Under the pieces are notes generated by a model. It saw nothing but the letters and a program-made list of their open reading frames with translations. It searched no databases and had not been told where the DNA came from. A program made the position numbers and the translations under genes. Source: Macquaria australasica (taxonomy: Eukaryota > Chordata > Actinopteri > Centrarchiformes > Percichthyidae). Taken from it: a stretch of DNA of 64,000 nucleotides. Shown in pieces: positions 47,037 to 56,400 of this stretch; position 1 is the first letter of the stretch, and every line of letters begins with the position of its first letter. Where the stretch lies: assembly GCA_005408345.1 (NCBI GenBank), contig SEMN01000315.1, positions 434,001 through 498,000 of the forward strand, written 5' to 3'.

Positions 47037-49614
47037 GGTTTATTGAATTAAATGTTTTGTTTTGTTTTTTAAACAAATAGTGGTTGAAGTAAAACCTATA
47101 AACTGTTCTAGTTTGATTAAGTCTGACTTTATCATTGATTTTCTTTTACTTTTAGCTCTAATCTGCTTTAAAGGAAACACACTTATCATCCTTTATGATC
47201 TTGCAGTGCAAATAAGCTAGGTTCAGAAGATTACAGTTTCCACCATCTGCTTGCTTGCTGAGTTGTTCATAGCCCTGTTTGAGTGGTGATATCTGTGGAC
47301 AACGGTTGGACCAGGTTAGCATGACATGATAGGAGCGCACAGTCAGCAAAAGCCTGCATTTGTATACATGTACGGGAAATCATCAAGTGTGGTTTCTGAG
47401 GTCACGGGGGATGTCAAAATATTTCAAAGAGGCAATGTTCCTGCTCAAAGTAGGTCAGAGGGGTTTGTCGCTGAAGTGAAAGCGCATTGCTAATAGTGAA
47501 CAAATAATGCAAGCGATTTTTTTCCACCCATCCCTCTGTGATAGTATGCACATTTACATTTGCATGCACTGAAGGGAACTTCTGATCAAAACCTGTGAAT
47601 CATCACATGTATCAAAAGGATGTGAAACTGCAATCTGGTTTGCATTTTTGAGCATCTTACCACACAACTGCACATTTTTTCCACAGAATAACAATTATTT
47701 TTCTCACCTTCGCTTTGTTTGCTTGAAAAATGTAGTAAAAACTACTGACTTTAGATAAGTTTCCTGGTGTATCAGGTCAAACTTCAACATTTTAATAATT
47801 CAGCTGACACTTCTGTATCAACATTGTAGATAAGCTTAAATTCCTATTTTAGCTACATTACTCGCAACCATGGGTAAGTTGATTTTTTGAGTCAGAACCT
47901 GACAAAAGACACAACATAATATCCTTGAGATCCCTGATTTTTCAGTCATGGCTGACAAGTGAAACAAATGCAGAGGAAAAGATTATTTTTGGATTTCCCT
48001 ACCGTTGGTTCTCACGAGACACCAGATCAAACAGGGAAGTATTGCAGCCAACAGCACGACTGGTGAAACCACAAGGACAGTGACGACGTGAGAGGGAAAG
48101 AAACTTCCACTGTCTTCAGTTGTTGTGGTGTAATTCTGAATTGGAGGAACTGGAGGAGTTAAAAGGAAATTATGAAAATATAATTCATATTTTTTCTCAC
48201 AGACAGAGTGGTGCCGTGGCAATAATTGTTCAAAAGATACTAAATTACTATATATCCCCAATGGAAACTATATTGTTTGACTAAATTTTTCCTGTCCAAT
48301 TTGACTCAGTATAATCATATTTTTTTAATTAAACACAATGTAGACAGTAAAGCTAAGACACAGACACTTTCACTCTTTTGACTGACCACCTAGGCAGCAG
48401 GCAGATGAGTCTTTAACCAGCACAAACAGTAAAACACAGTGGAGTGCCAAATGGCATCTCTGATGTGAGCGACAGAGAAGGTGTAGCAGCTCGTTATTCT
48501 AGATTTTTCTTATTGTCAACAATTTCCATGAAAAGACAAAAACTAGCAATGCGTTAGTCCATCGGTCTGTTGGTTGGTCAGTCCACCACTTTGGTCCAGA
48601 CTGAAATATCTCAACAACTATTGGACGCGTTGCCAAATTAGCCTCAGCTGCACTTTGTGTTCCGTGCTAAGCAGCAAAGTTAGCATGCTGACACCCTAAA
48701 GTAAGATGGGGAACATGGTAAACAGTTGCTTAACGTCAGCGTGTTAACACGGTGATGTTATCATTTAGATCAAAGCACTCCTGTTCCCAGCTACAGCCTC
48801 ACAGAGCCGCAAGCATGGCTGTAGACTTTTAGTCTTGTTAGTAAATGTTGCTCAAACAGGAGTAAACAGTTGTAGACAATCTTTTAGCCCTGATTGGGTC
48901 ACTAGTGAGTATTTGCCCAACAGGGTGTATGCAGGATTATTGACTTAAAACAAACTATAGTTACCACTAGGGTTGGGCAATATGATGTGAGACAATATAC
49001 ATTTTTCTACCATCAGAAATCTTGCCATACAGTCTGTGGTATCTAGCGACAAGTGTGTGCGTTAATGGGTGAATGAGAGGCACTGTAAACCACTTTGTCC
49101 TGCTAAGGTAGAAAAGAACTATACTGTAAGTGCAGTTCATTAACTTTATCATGATATATATCAATATTGCAATAAAATATTACATATACAATGATAGAGG
49201 ATTATATCCATAATGTACATGTTAATGTTAAGCTACATCATCTTTTGTTATACAGGAAATACTTGTTAGCAGAATCAATTCAGTGATGGTTCTGGTCTTT
49301 TTGTTGGATTTGTTGACAATAAGAAAAAGATATAGAATACCACGTGCCTTCTCTTTTAAAAGAAATTGGGCATGGTGTGGTAATTCATTGTAGGACTGGT
49401 AAATATTTACTTTGGAAATAAGACAAACACTGTGACAAACAATGTTTTTGAGGGCCTACTTTCTCTGTTTACATAGGAAGTGAAGGTGGTGAGTGATGGT
49501 TAACTCTGTGAACCGCAGTAAATGAGTACATGGTTGTTTATTTGAAAAAGTTTTTAAAAAAATCACCTAAATAAATCAGCTAAATTCAGTTACCGGTAAT
49601 AACATTAGATTTTT

Positions 49615-49664
<50 letters not shown>

Positions 49665-49742
49665 CAATCAGCCATAACATTATGACCACTGACCACTGGT
49701 CATAATAGAGGAAAATTGATTATCTTGTTACAATGGCATATA

Positions 49743-49782
<40 letters not shown>

Positions 49783-50078
49783 CACACACATATATATACA
49801 TATACTGTGTTAATATGTATATACTGTATATACATATATACATATATATGTATATATACATATATATGTATATATAGATACACACATATGTATATATATA
49901 TATATACTGTATATGTGTATACACTCACATACACACACACACATATATATATATATCAGCCACAACTTTAAGACCACTGACAGGTGAAGTGAAGGAACAT
50001 TGATTACCTCGTTACAATGGCACCTGTCAGATATACATATATATATATATATACATATATAGATACACACACGTACAG

Positions 50079-50109
<31 letters not shown>

Positions 50110-52975
50110 TATGTATATAGTATATGTACAGCATATATAGTATATGTATACACACATATGTTTAAAGTATATTTCAGTCAGACAACTCACGTTGAGATGA
50201 TTATTATGCAGCAGAACATAGTTAGAGTTTGGTGTCTAGGCTCCGACCTCATCACTCCCAGCCAATGTGTTTACGTGAGATATTGGGGAGTGATGAGCAA
50301 ATATCTTAAACCCCCCTAGCCGGAGCCTGCAGGTGGATGCTGGGGTGGTGGTGGGGCTGAAAGAACAAGCGGCAATACTGATGCAGGGCAGCAGTGGCCT
50401 TGACAGGCAGAGGGAGAGATGGGAAATTTTGCAGTTTAAATAGACCGCCAAATTGAGAGGGTGTGTTCGGTAGATGGTTGAGGAGAGTGAGGTATGTCAC
50501 ATGTGTAGCAATGTAGCTCGAGTTGACTGCCTGAACTAGCTCGCAGGCGTCGCTCCATTTATGTGTGTGAGTGTATATACATATACAGTATATTTATATA
50601 CGTATGTGTGAATCTATATATACATATATATGTATATATCTATGTACAGTATGTATGTATATGTATATACAGTATATACATATATATATACATATAAACA
50701 CAGTATATGTATATATATATATATATACATATAAACACAGTATATGTATATATGTGACACACACACACATATATATACTGAATATATATATATATACTGT
50801 ATCTGACAGGTGCCATTGTAACGAGATAATCAATGTTCCTCCATTATGACTGTTTTAATGTTATGGCTGATCGGTGAACTTCAACCATAATAAAAACTAG
50901 ATGTCTTTATGGTACCAAAAAGCGAGTCTTCTTATGCTGCTCACGTCTCAGACTGACTAAGTATCCTCTGATATTGATCTATATTGGTATGATTTCCTGG
51001 AAGTGTAGTGTGAGTGCGACCTCACCTGTGCTGCTTCTGTTTTCCTCTCGGACGATCAGCTGCACCTTATTACTTTCTTTGGCGAGTCCTAAGTCCGTGA
51101 ACAAAGAGGCCCAGTAACTTCCACTGTCATTTAGTTTGAGATTTGTAATGTGGTAAAATACAGTAGTATTTTTAGGGTAAATGTCGAAAGCGCCTCCTCC
51201 TTTGCCCTGTGGATACTCAGCAATCTTTCTCTCGCCTGATGTATAAACTGCAAGATGACTGTGTTGTGTGATGCTGGCGTTAAATGTGAACTGAAGAGTG
51301 ATGTTGGTGCTGAGGATCCCAGTGACCTCAGCTCGGCTGGAGCCTGTAATGGAAACAAAACAAGAGAAGTGTATGAGTAAGAGGATGCAACGATTACTCT
51401 GCCCTATAAATGCAAAACAGGGTTAAAAACCAAGCTAAACCACAATAACTCCACTCTGGCTGTATAATTACTGCTTTCTGACTTTGTATCCCAGGTTGCA
51501 GTCCTGCACTCTGGTTTGTTTATCTGTGGGCTCTACGAGCCCTCGTCGCACCTACTCACTGCTGCAGAGAATCACTAACATTCTTTCAAACGAAAACTTC
51601 AAACTGTTATCTGTGGTTGAAAAATAAACATTCTCATGATCAACCTAATCAACTTTGTTATCCCACATATCTAAATGAGGAAGTAGCTAAATTCAGTCAG
51701 AATAGAGATTGAAAACCTAGCTACTAGCTAATAGTAGCCTAGATGTACAGACACCTACTGTAGCTAAACAGAGATACATTGAATTACTATGAAATATGAA
51801 TTGTAAATAATCAAATTAAAGTTTATTTTCATAAACAAACTAGTTAAAATGGACAAGAAAGCTGACAGAATGCATTTTGTTGGTAGAGTTTCCCCTTGAA
51901 AAGTATCCAATGGCAAGGTGCAGTATCTGCATTTTTAGGTATTTTATGTAGACTCTAAAGCAATGATTTTTTTTTTTGGAGGGGGAGAGTAATCAGCCTA
52001 ACAAAGCACAAGATTAAGGCATCACAACCTTTCTATCTGTTCACAATTTATTGTCCAGCCTGAAAACTTTAAACCGTTCACTGTGTTGGCCTCGTGTTTT
52101 TCACTGCATGTGAGGACATACGTCATGGATGTCAGTATGTGCTGTTAAACTGTTTTATTTGTTAGTATGTCTATAAAACAAACTCCTGACTCTAAATTAA
52201 ACATGGGATAGGATAAACAGGATATCTCCTGTGTATCATAACTGTTACTTAAGCTGTGTTAAAGTACCACTCACACTAACCATGTATCCCGTCAGTCATT
52301 ATAGCATACACATTATGAGCCAGAACTTGTTTTACTTTACTTAAGGATGTATTTAAGGACATAATTTAAACACTTGTGGCCTTTTTTCCCCACAGCGTTT
52401 CAAACAATTAAAAAAGTTGATTTATTTGTATTACCTGATTTCACATGCAGTCAATCATGTCTCAGTCAGCTTTAATGAAAATATTTTCAAGGCCATGCTC
52501 TTATTATCTCAAACACAAGCATCCAGTAGTTTAATGAGGCAGATGTCAAGCTACAATTTAGTGTAATTGACATTTATTAAGCACATTGTCCCCATTTTCA
52601 TGTCCTTTTGCAGTGGCAAAACAAAGCCAAACTGAGAACACATCACCCCAGAAACACAATAACTAGGGGAGAAGACTGTGGCACAACACCATAACTGTGT
52701 GGAACTCCTCAACACCATTCAATACAGGTAGCTCATTCATTAGCGGCATAATAACATGTGTCATAATGGCAATATAATTCTAACAGAACAAAGTAAAAAT
52801 ACAAAAAATAAGTTTGAGAAAGCAGTAAAAAATGAACCTCTAGCAGTTGAAAACCCATAAAACCTCAGATGTCACAGTGTAAAACATCAAAAGAAGACAG
52901 CTTACCGTTGAATACCATGTGAGCTGCGACGATCAAAACTAACCCGAGAGGCTTTGTGACAATGTTGTCAACCAT
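46497..52975 (-). CDS. Unnamed single-Ig type I receptor with cytoplasmic ITIM and ITSM
   Basis: Exons in transcript order: 52975-52906 (signal peptide), 51343-51026 (one V-like Ig domain), 48149-48003 (stalk and transmembrane), 46822-46779 (tail), 46649-46497 (tail, stop). In frame, 732 nt, 243 residues; early junctions are phase 1, as usual for Ig receptors. Seen: leader [20 protein letters not shown]; Ig domain about 25-125 with several N-glycosylation sequons; DSGSYWAS in place of DSGxYxC and TLQFTF where the B-strand cysteine would be, so no canonical disulfide; transmembrane about 150-175; ITIM LVYSVL (Tyr209); ITSM TEYAGV (Tyr231). The tail resembles PD-1/BTLA in layout and the Ig domain resembles CD2/SLAM first domains. 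Predicted inhibitory or SAP-regulated leukocyte receptor; family membership is inference. Confidence 0.8.
46910..46927 (-). other. Possible 18-nt cassette microexon of the receptor
   Basis: Between TTCTAACAAAG and GTAAATT lies an 18-nt segment that would add six codons (roughly KMLIS plus a split codon) without shifting frame between the transmembrane and tail exons. A stronger acceptor 14 nt upstream (CATTTTCAG at 46942) would instead bring in a stop after about eight residues, giving a tail-less form. Both are alternatives to direct splicing. Confidence 0.3.
46983..47036 (+). repeat. (GACA)n microsatellite
   Basis: About 13 GACA units, in an intron of the receptor gene. Confidence 0.95.
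48003..48149 (-). other. Stalk and transmembrane exon of the ITIM/ITSM receptor
   Basis: Starts after CTCCTCCAG. Encodes a Thr-rich stalk ([16 protein letters not shown]), then [20 protein letters not shown] as the membrane span, and CLVRTN as the stop-transfer end. Donor AACG|GTAGGG. There is no charged residue in the membrane span, so no pairing with ITAM adaptors such as DAP12 is expected. Confidence 0.85.
48575..48840 (+). repeat. Dispersed family B repeat, copy 3
   Basis: Contains CCACTTTGGTCCAGACTGAA, ATATCTCAACAACTATTGGA, GCACTTTGTGTTCCGTGCTA, AGTTAGCATGCTGACACC and ACAGCCTCACAGAGCCGCAA, in intron 2 of the receptor gene. Confidence 0.65.
49250..49355 (+). repeat. Family C repeat fragment
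   Basis: GTTCTGGTCTTTTTGTTGGA, TTTGTTGACAATAAGAAAAA and GATATAGAATACCACG repeat the terminal words of family C. Confidence 0.5.
49617..49659 (+). repeat. (TA)n microsatellite
   Basis: About 21 uninterrupted AT units, abutting the left end of the Tc1-like remnant. Confidence 0.95.
49738..50164. repeat. TG/TATA/CA compound array
   Basis: TG run at about 49747-49775, then TATACATA blocks and CA runs, interrupted near 49955-50030 by a Tc1-end-like segment. Low complexity. Confidence 0.9.
50165..50565. other. Non-repetitive GC-richer island inside the satellite block
   Basis: About 400 bp of complex sequence, including AGCCGGAGCCTGCAGGTGGA and GCAGTGGCCTTGACAGGCAG, with TA/CA arrays on both sides. 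It does not resemble the Tc1 interior as I know it. The open frames at 50017-50500 have no domain. Possibly a captured fragment. Confidence 0.4.
50570..50800. repeat. TA/TATG/CA compound array
   Basis: Compound alternating purine-pyrimidine repeat (ATATAC, TATGTA, CACACA) with period-like blocks containing ACAGTATAT. Low complexity. Confidence 0.9.
51026..51343 (-). other. V-like Ig domain exon of the ITIM/ITSM receptor, cysteine-free core
   Basis: 318 nt, phase 1 in and out. Reads [20 protein letters not shown] and later [20 protein letters not shown] and [11 protein letters not shown]. The NDSGSYW block is the conserved F-strand of V-set domains, but the following cysteine is Ala, and the B-strand partner position is hydrophobic. 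I see no cysteine anywhere in the exon. Paired loss is typical of CD2, CD48 and CD244 first domains, which fold without the disulfide. Confidence 0.85.
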
Positions 52976-53035
52976 GATAGAAGAACTGTGTTGCTTGTAG
53001 GCCTGGCGAGATGGCCCTTTAGTCTTTGTTCTTGC

Positions 53036-53048
53036 TGATTTTTATGAG
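53036..53048 (-). promoter_or_regulatory. TATA-like element upstream of the receptor gene
   Basis: The plus strand GATTTTTATGAG reads CTCATAAAAATC on the minus strand, about 60-70 bp upstream of the receptor ATG. AT-rich DNA makes such matches frequent; weak evidence. Confidence 0.25.
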
Positions 53049-54612
53049 CTGCCTTTGTGTGTTGAATCCTCTGGTTTGATATTTCATCTAAAGTAGCAGT
53101 TTGTGTGTCTGAGAGGAGGAAACTCTAGACAGGAACTTGAATACGAACACCGATTTATCTACCTACAGTGTACAAGCACCTCCTGTAACGGAAGACTTCA
53201 AAGAGGTTCATGGACATGTGGTGCAGACTGTGAGGAACTCAGCTGAAGAGGCTGTCTCTTGCATGATGTGTGTAAATTCAGGAAGAGCAAACAGTTTCCT
53301 TCCTATTTTAAGGGACATTTTGCAGAAATCTTACACAACACTTGGGATTGACTTTTTGCTGACAGTAAACCCTTGTAAACAGCTTTTGGCAAGAAATTGT
53401 CTGCTTACAAGTTAGTGAAGCAAGAGTTTAGTGTGTTCTTTAACAAATTGACTGTAGTTTACTTATACAGTCAATGGTTTTTTCTTAGAGGTTTGTTTCA
53501 CATGAAACCCCCCCCCCCCCCATATTTTTTCCACCTAAACTTAGTCATGTAAATTGTTTCTGTTTTGTCTGCAGAAGTTTTGAGATATCAATCAGTCTCT
53601 GACATTTTTTAGTGACACCTCACCTCAGTGACCGAAAACAGAATTTTATTAGTATTAGTTATATTTTATTAGTAGCTCAAAATCAAGTCAGGTTTAACTT
53701 TATCATCCAAAAAGAAAATCTACTTCATCAGAATACAAAAATATACACAAAGACAATATGACATATATTGTGTTGAATTGACCGACCCCCCATGTTCCAA
53801 AAATCCCTGCCAAAGTGCCTTCTTGGATGCCTATATGGTAGATAAAACATGATAAAGTGACCTCTACGGTGGCCCGGTCTGCAAGAAAACGTGCCCTCTG
53901 AGGTGACCTTCCATTGGATAAAGTGTGATAAAGTGCCATATAGGCACATAGAGTCACATAATAAAACAATTTTCATCTTAACCAGGGTTTGCAACTGTTT
54001 CACCATAAATGCATCACAACTTTTTGCACACTGGTGCCCCACTCCATGCAGCTGGTGCCCTTTTTATTTTTTTCGTCCCTGGCCCTCAGAGAGCCTGAGT
54101 CTGCCACTGGAGGACGATGTTTACCATGAGCAGGAGTGGTTCCAGCAGGTTGCTCCTTCAAGCATCAACATTTTATCAGTTGCAGTTTTTCCGTATTTGT
54201 TTACATTTCTGCCATTGCAGTCTACGTACAGTATAGACAAGACATTTTGTTTTCAGTTTTTATGAGTAGATTTTTGTCAATTTTTGTTAAAACTGTATTT
54301 TAGTTATGTTTGTTGATGATGCTACGTTCTCAGTGTCTGTCCTCATCAATGGTCTTGTGATGTTTTTAAGATGTGGTGAAAGCAAAAACATTTTTTTTTT
54401 GCATAAAACAATTGGTTTTTTACATTGATTTTTGCATTGTTGATTCTTACTGGGTTTTTTTTTAACTGAAATATAAGCTACCTTGCCCCCCCTTTAAAAA
54501 ATAAATAAATAATCAGTCAAAAGTTTAGACTGTCATTATTACATACACATATTGCTATGCTAATGAATATATCAGTAAAAATCACACACACACACACACA
54601 CAGGCAACACTT

Positions 54613-55005
54613 TAACCACAGCAGAGGAAGTTGGGGGCTTTGAAGTCACAATTTGATGACTTTAAGACAAAACACTTTCAGCATTTATCTCGGGGGGGAT
54701 TTTGTCGGTTGGAAGTTTGGTTTTAGTGGTTGATGGAGTTGATCATTTCCGTGCAGCTCCTGTTTTCAGTCTTCCCACAGTATCACCACTACAAACTCAG
54801 TGCGAATTTGTGCAGAGGAAGACCCTGTGGCTTAAACCACTAAAGTTGATGACTCAGCTGTAAGGGGCACAAAACAAACTTGTAGGTGATGTAATGCACC
54901 TTCTGTCAATCACTGCCATGTTGGAGAACTTCACCTCTTGGGCAAACTCTGTATACAGCTGATGTTTTCAAATGTAGCTTTTCTACGGAGAAAGGAAGTG
55001 AGAAA
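54613..55005. promoter_or_regulatory. Candidate leukocyte enhancer: RUNX-ETS, GATA, AP-1/NF-E2 and ETS-IRF motifs
   Basis: TAACCACA (54613-54620, RUNX) lies two bases from AGAGGAAGTT (54623-54632, PU.1/ETS). TTATCT (54685-54690) is a GATA site. ATGACTCAGC (54849-54858) fits AP-1/NF-E2. GGAAGTGAGAAA (54994-55005) resembles an ETS-IRF composite. The cluster is about 1.6-2.0 kb upstream of the minus-strand receptor start. Motif co-occurrence suggests, but does not prove, an immune-cell enhancer. Confidence 0.35.
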
Positions 55006-55984
55006 TAAAGCAACTCATTTTTATAAATCTGGACCTCTGTGGTCTCTTACTTAACCAGAAACATATTGTTGTTGGTGTTTCAGGAATGAGGAAAAGGAAG
55101 TATTAATTTTTACACTTTCAAAATGATACAAATAAATGTTTAACTTAAGGACTGTTATGTACAAGTAGAGCTTTGTTTTGTCTCTTGTGCAGATTTTTCA
55201 TACAGCTGGGGTATCCGTGCTGGCTTTCCATACGGTAGGAAAGGCAAGGTAAAAGGTTTTGCTTACCTGAGATGCTTACCTGATGAGTTGGAGGTGCAGA
55301 AAGCGCCTGTTGCCTGCAGCTCTTCGTCTAACCAATTGACTGTGACTGCTACCCTTTACCCATTCCCATCTTGCAATACTCAAAACTGGTTTCACAACAA
55401 CAACAAAAAAGCACAGAAAAATGTTCATGTACAAAGATGCCTTGCTGTCTAGACCAGTTTTTATTGAAAAAGAATTTGGCTGTTGGTAGCTAACCTCTGT
55501 GACAATGAAGGCTGCATTTCCTGTTACTTCTTCACAATAAAAGCAGTGGTTTGCCAGTTGAGAGCAAACAAAGCATCAGCAGGAAAACTTTGGTTTGTTT
55601 TAGCGGCAGCTTAACAAAGAAATCACATTTCCGCTTGGCTTTTCTCCCAAGCAGGACCATAAAATGATGGGTCAGTGTGATTTTTCTGTGAGAGTGCTGG
55701 AAAATGCAACAGCCAAACATGCATAGGTGCAGCTACAATGTGCTGTACCAGGCTAATAAAAAAGCTGCATTGTTCTCTTCATATGCAGCTCTCTCAGCTG
55801 TGCATCATCTAAAATGAAATCCAGTTCTCCATAAAAGGACCAACGCTTCTTGTCACTTTGAAGTTGTTGTGTTAGACTTAGTTTAGTGGTGGATTCCCAC
55901 ATTGTAATGCTTTGGAATGGTCTGTTGTGTAAATTAATCAAGTAATTTTATTTTGCGAGTTATAATTGATGCGTTGTTAGGGTG

Positions 55985-56400
55985 AGTGTAAGGGACCGGG
56001 CGGGAAGGCACGAGGACACAGAGGTACTTTCTTCACAAAAAAAGGTTTTTTTTATTTACCCAACAATCATTTAACCAATTCACAAAAAATAAACAATAGT
56101 TCTGGGCCCATAAAAGAAGTCAACTAAACAGAACTAGCTGAAATTAATTAACAGAATTTAACCAAAACGGACCTACCAAACAAAGAACACTGGGGAACAT
56201 ATATACTGGGTGATCAAACCAGTTTCCACACACAGGGGATTACATAAAACATTTAACATACTAATTAACTGAAAAGAAACAAATAGCCTGGTAAGTCTCT
56301 TAACTGAAATAAACATGAATCAAAGCTAAAGGAATCTTTAGTATTAAACTAAGTCAAATTAAATCTACAAATGACTATTTAAAATAACCCCAATCTCCCC
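55985..56400 (-). mobile_element. Possible LTR-like element (minus strand), boundaries uncertain
   Basis: On the minus strand a TATATATG-type TATA element near 56204 is followed about 150 bp later by AAATAAA near 56055-56060 and a GC-rich end CCCGCCCGGTCCCTTACA at 55985. This is the order of U3-R-U5. The other end and a target duplication were not found. Confidence 0.3.

Larger units (their letters stand above)
49660..50880. mobile_element. Tc1-like transposon remnant with satellite-expanded interior
   Basis: The left end CACCAATCAGCCATAACATT (49661 on) and the right end AATGTTATGGCTGATCGGTG (near 50857-50876) are inverted copies. The similarity runs about 70 bp inward (TTGATTATCT, GTTACAATGGCA). 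This is the end sequence of a fish Tc1-like family known to me. A second left-type end begins near 49956 (ATCAGCCACAACTTTAAGAC). The transposase region is gone; between the ends are TG/TA/CA arrays and one non-repetitive island. Long open frames here are translated dinucleotide repeats. Confidence 0.75.

Noticed and set aside
49700..50190. Open frames of 70-126 codons rich in Tyr/Ile/His/Thr on both strands
   Set aside because: Translated TA/CA/TG microsatellite; no start context, domain or splice structure.
50571..50849. 92-codon open frame with the same composition
   Set aside because: Same compound repeat, read in one of many open frames.
53137..53415. 92-codon plus-strand frame as a gene upstream of the receptor
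   Set aside because: No domain, no splice context, composition close to random; may simply be promoter-flank DNA.
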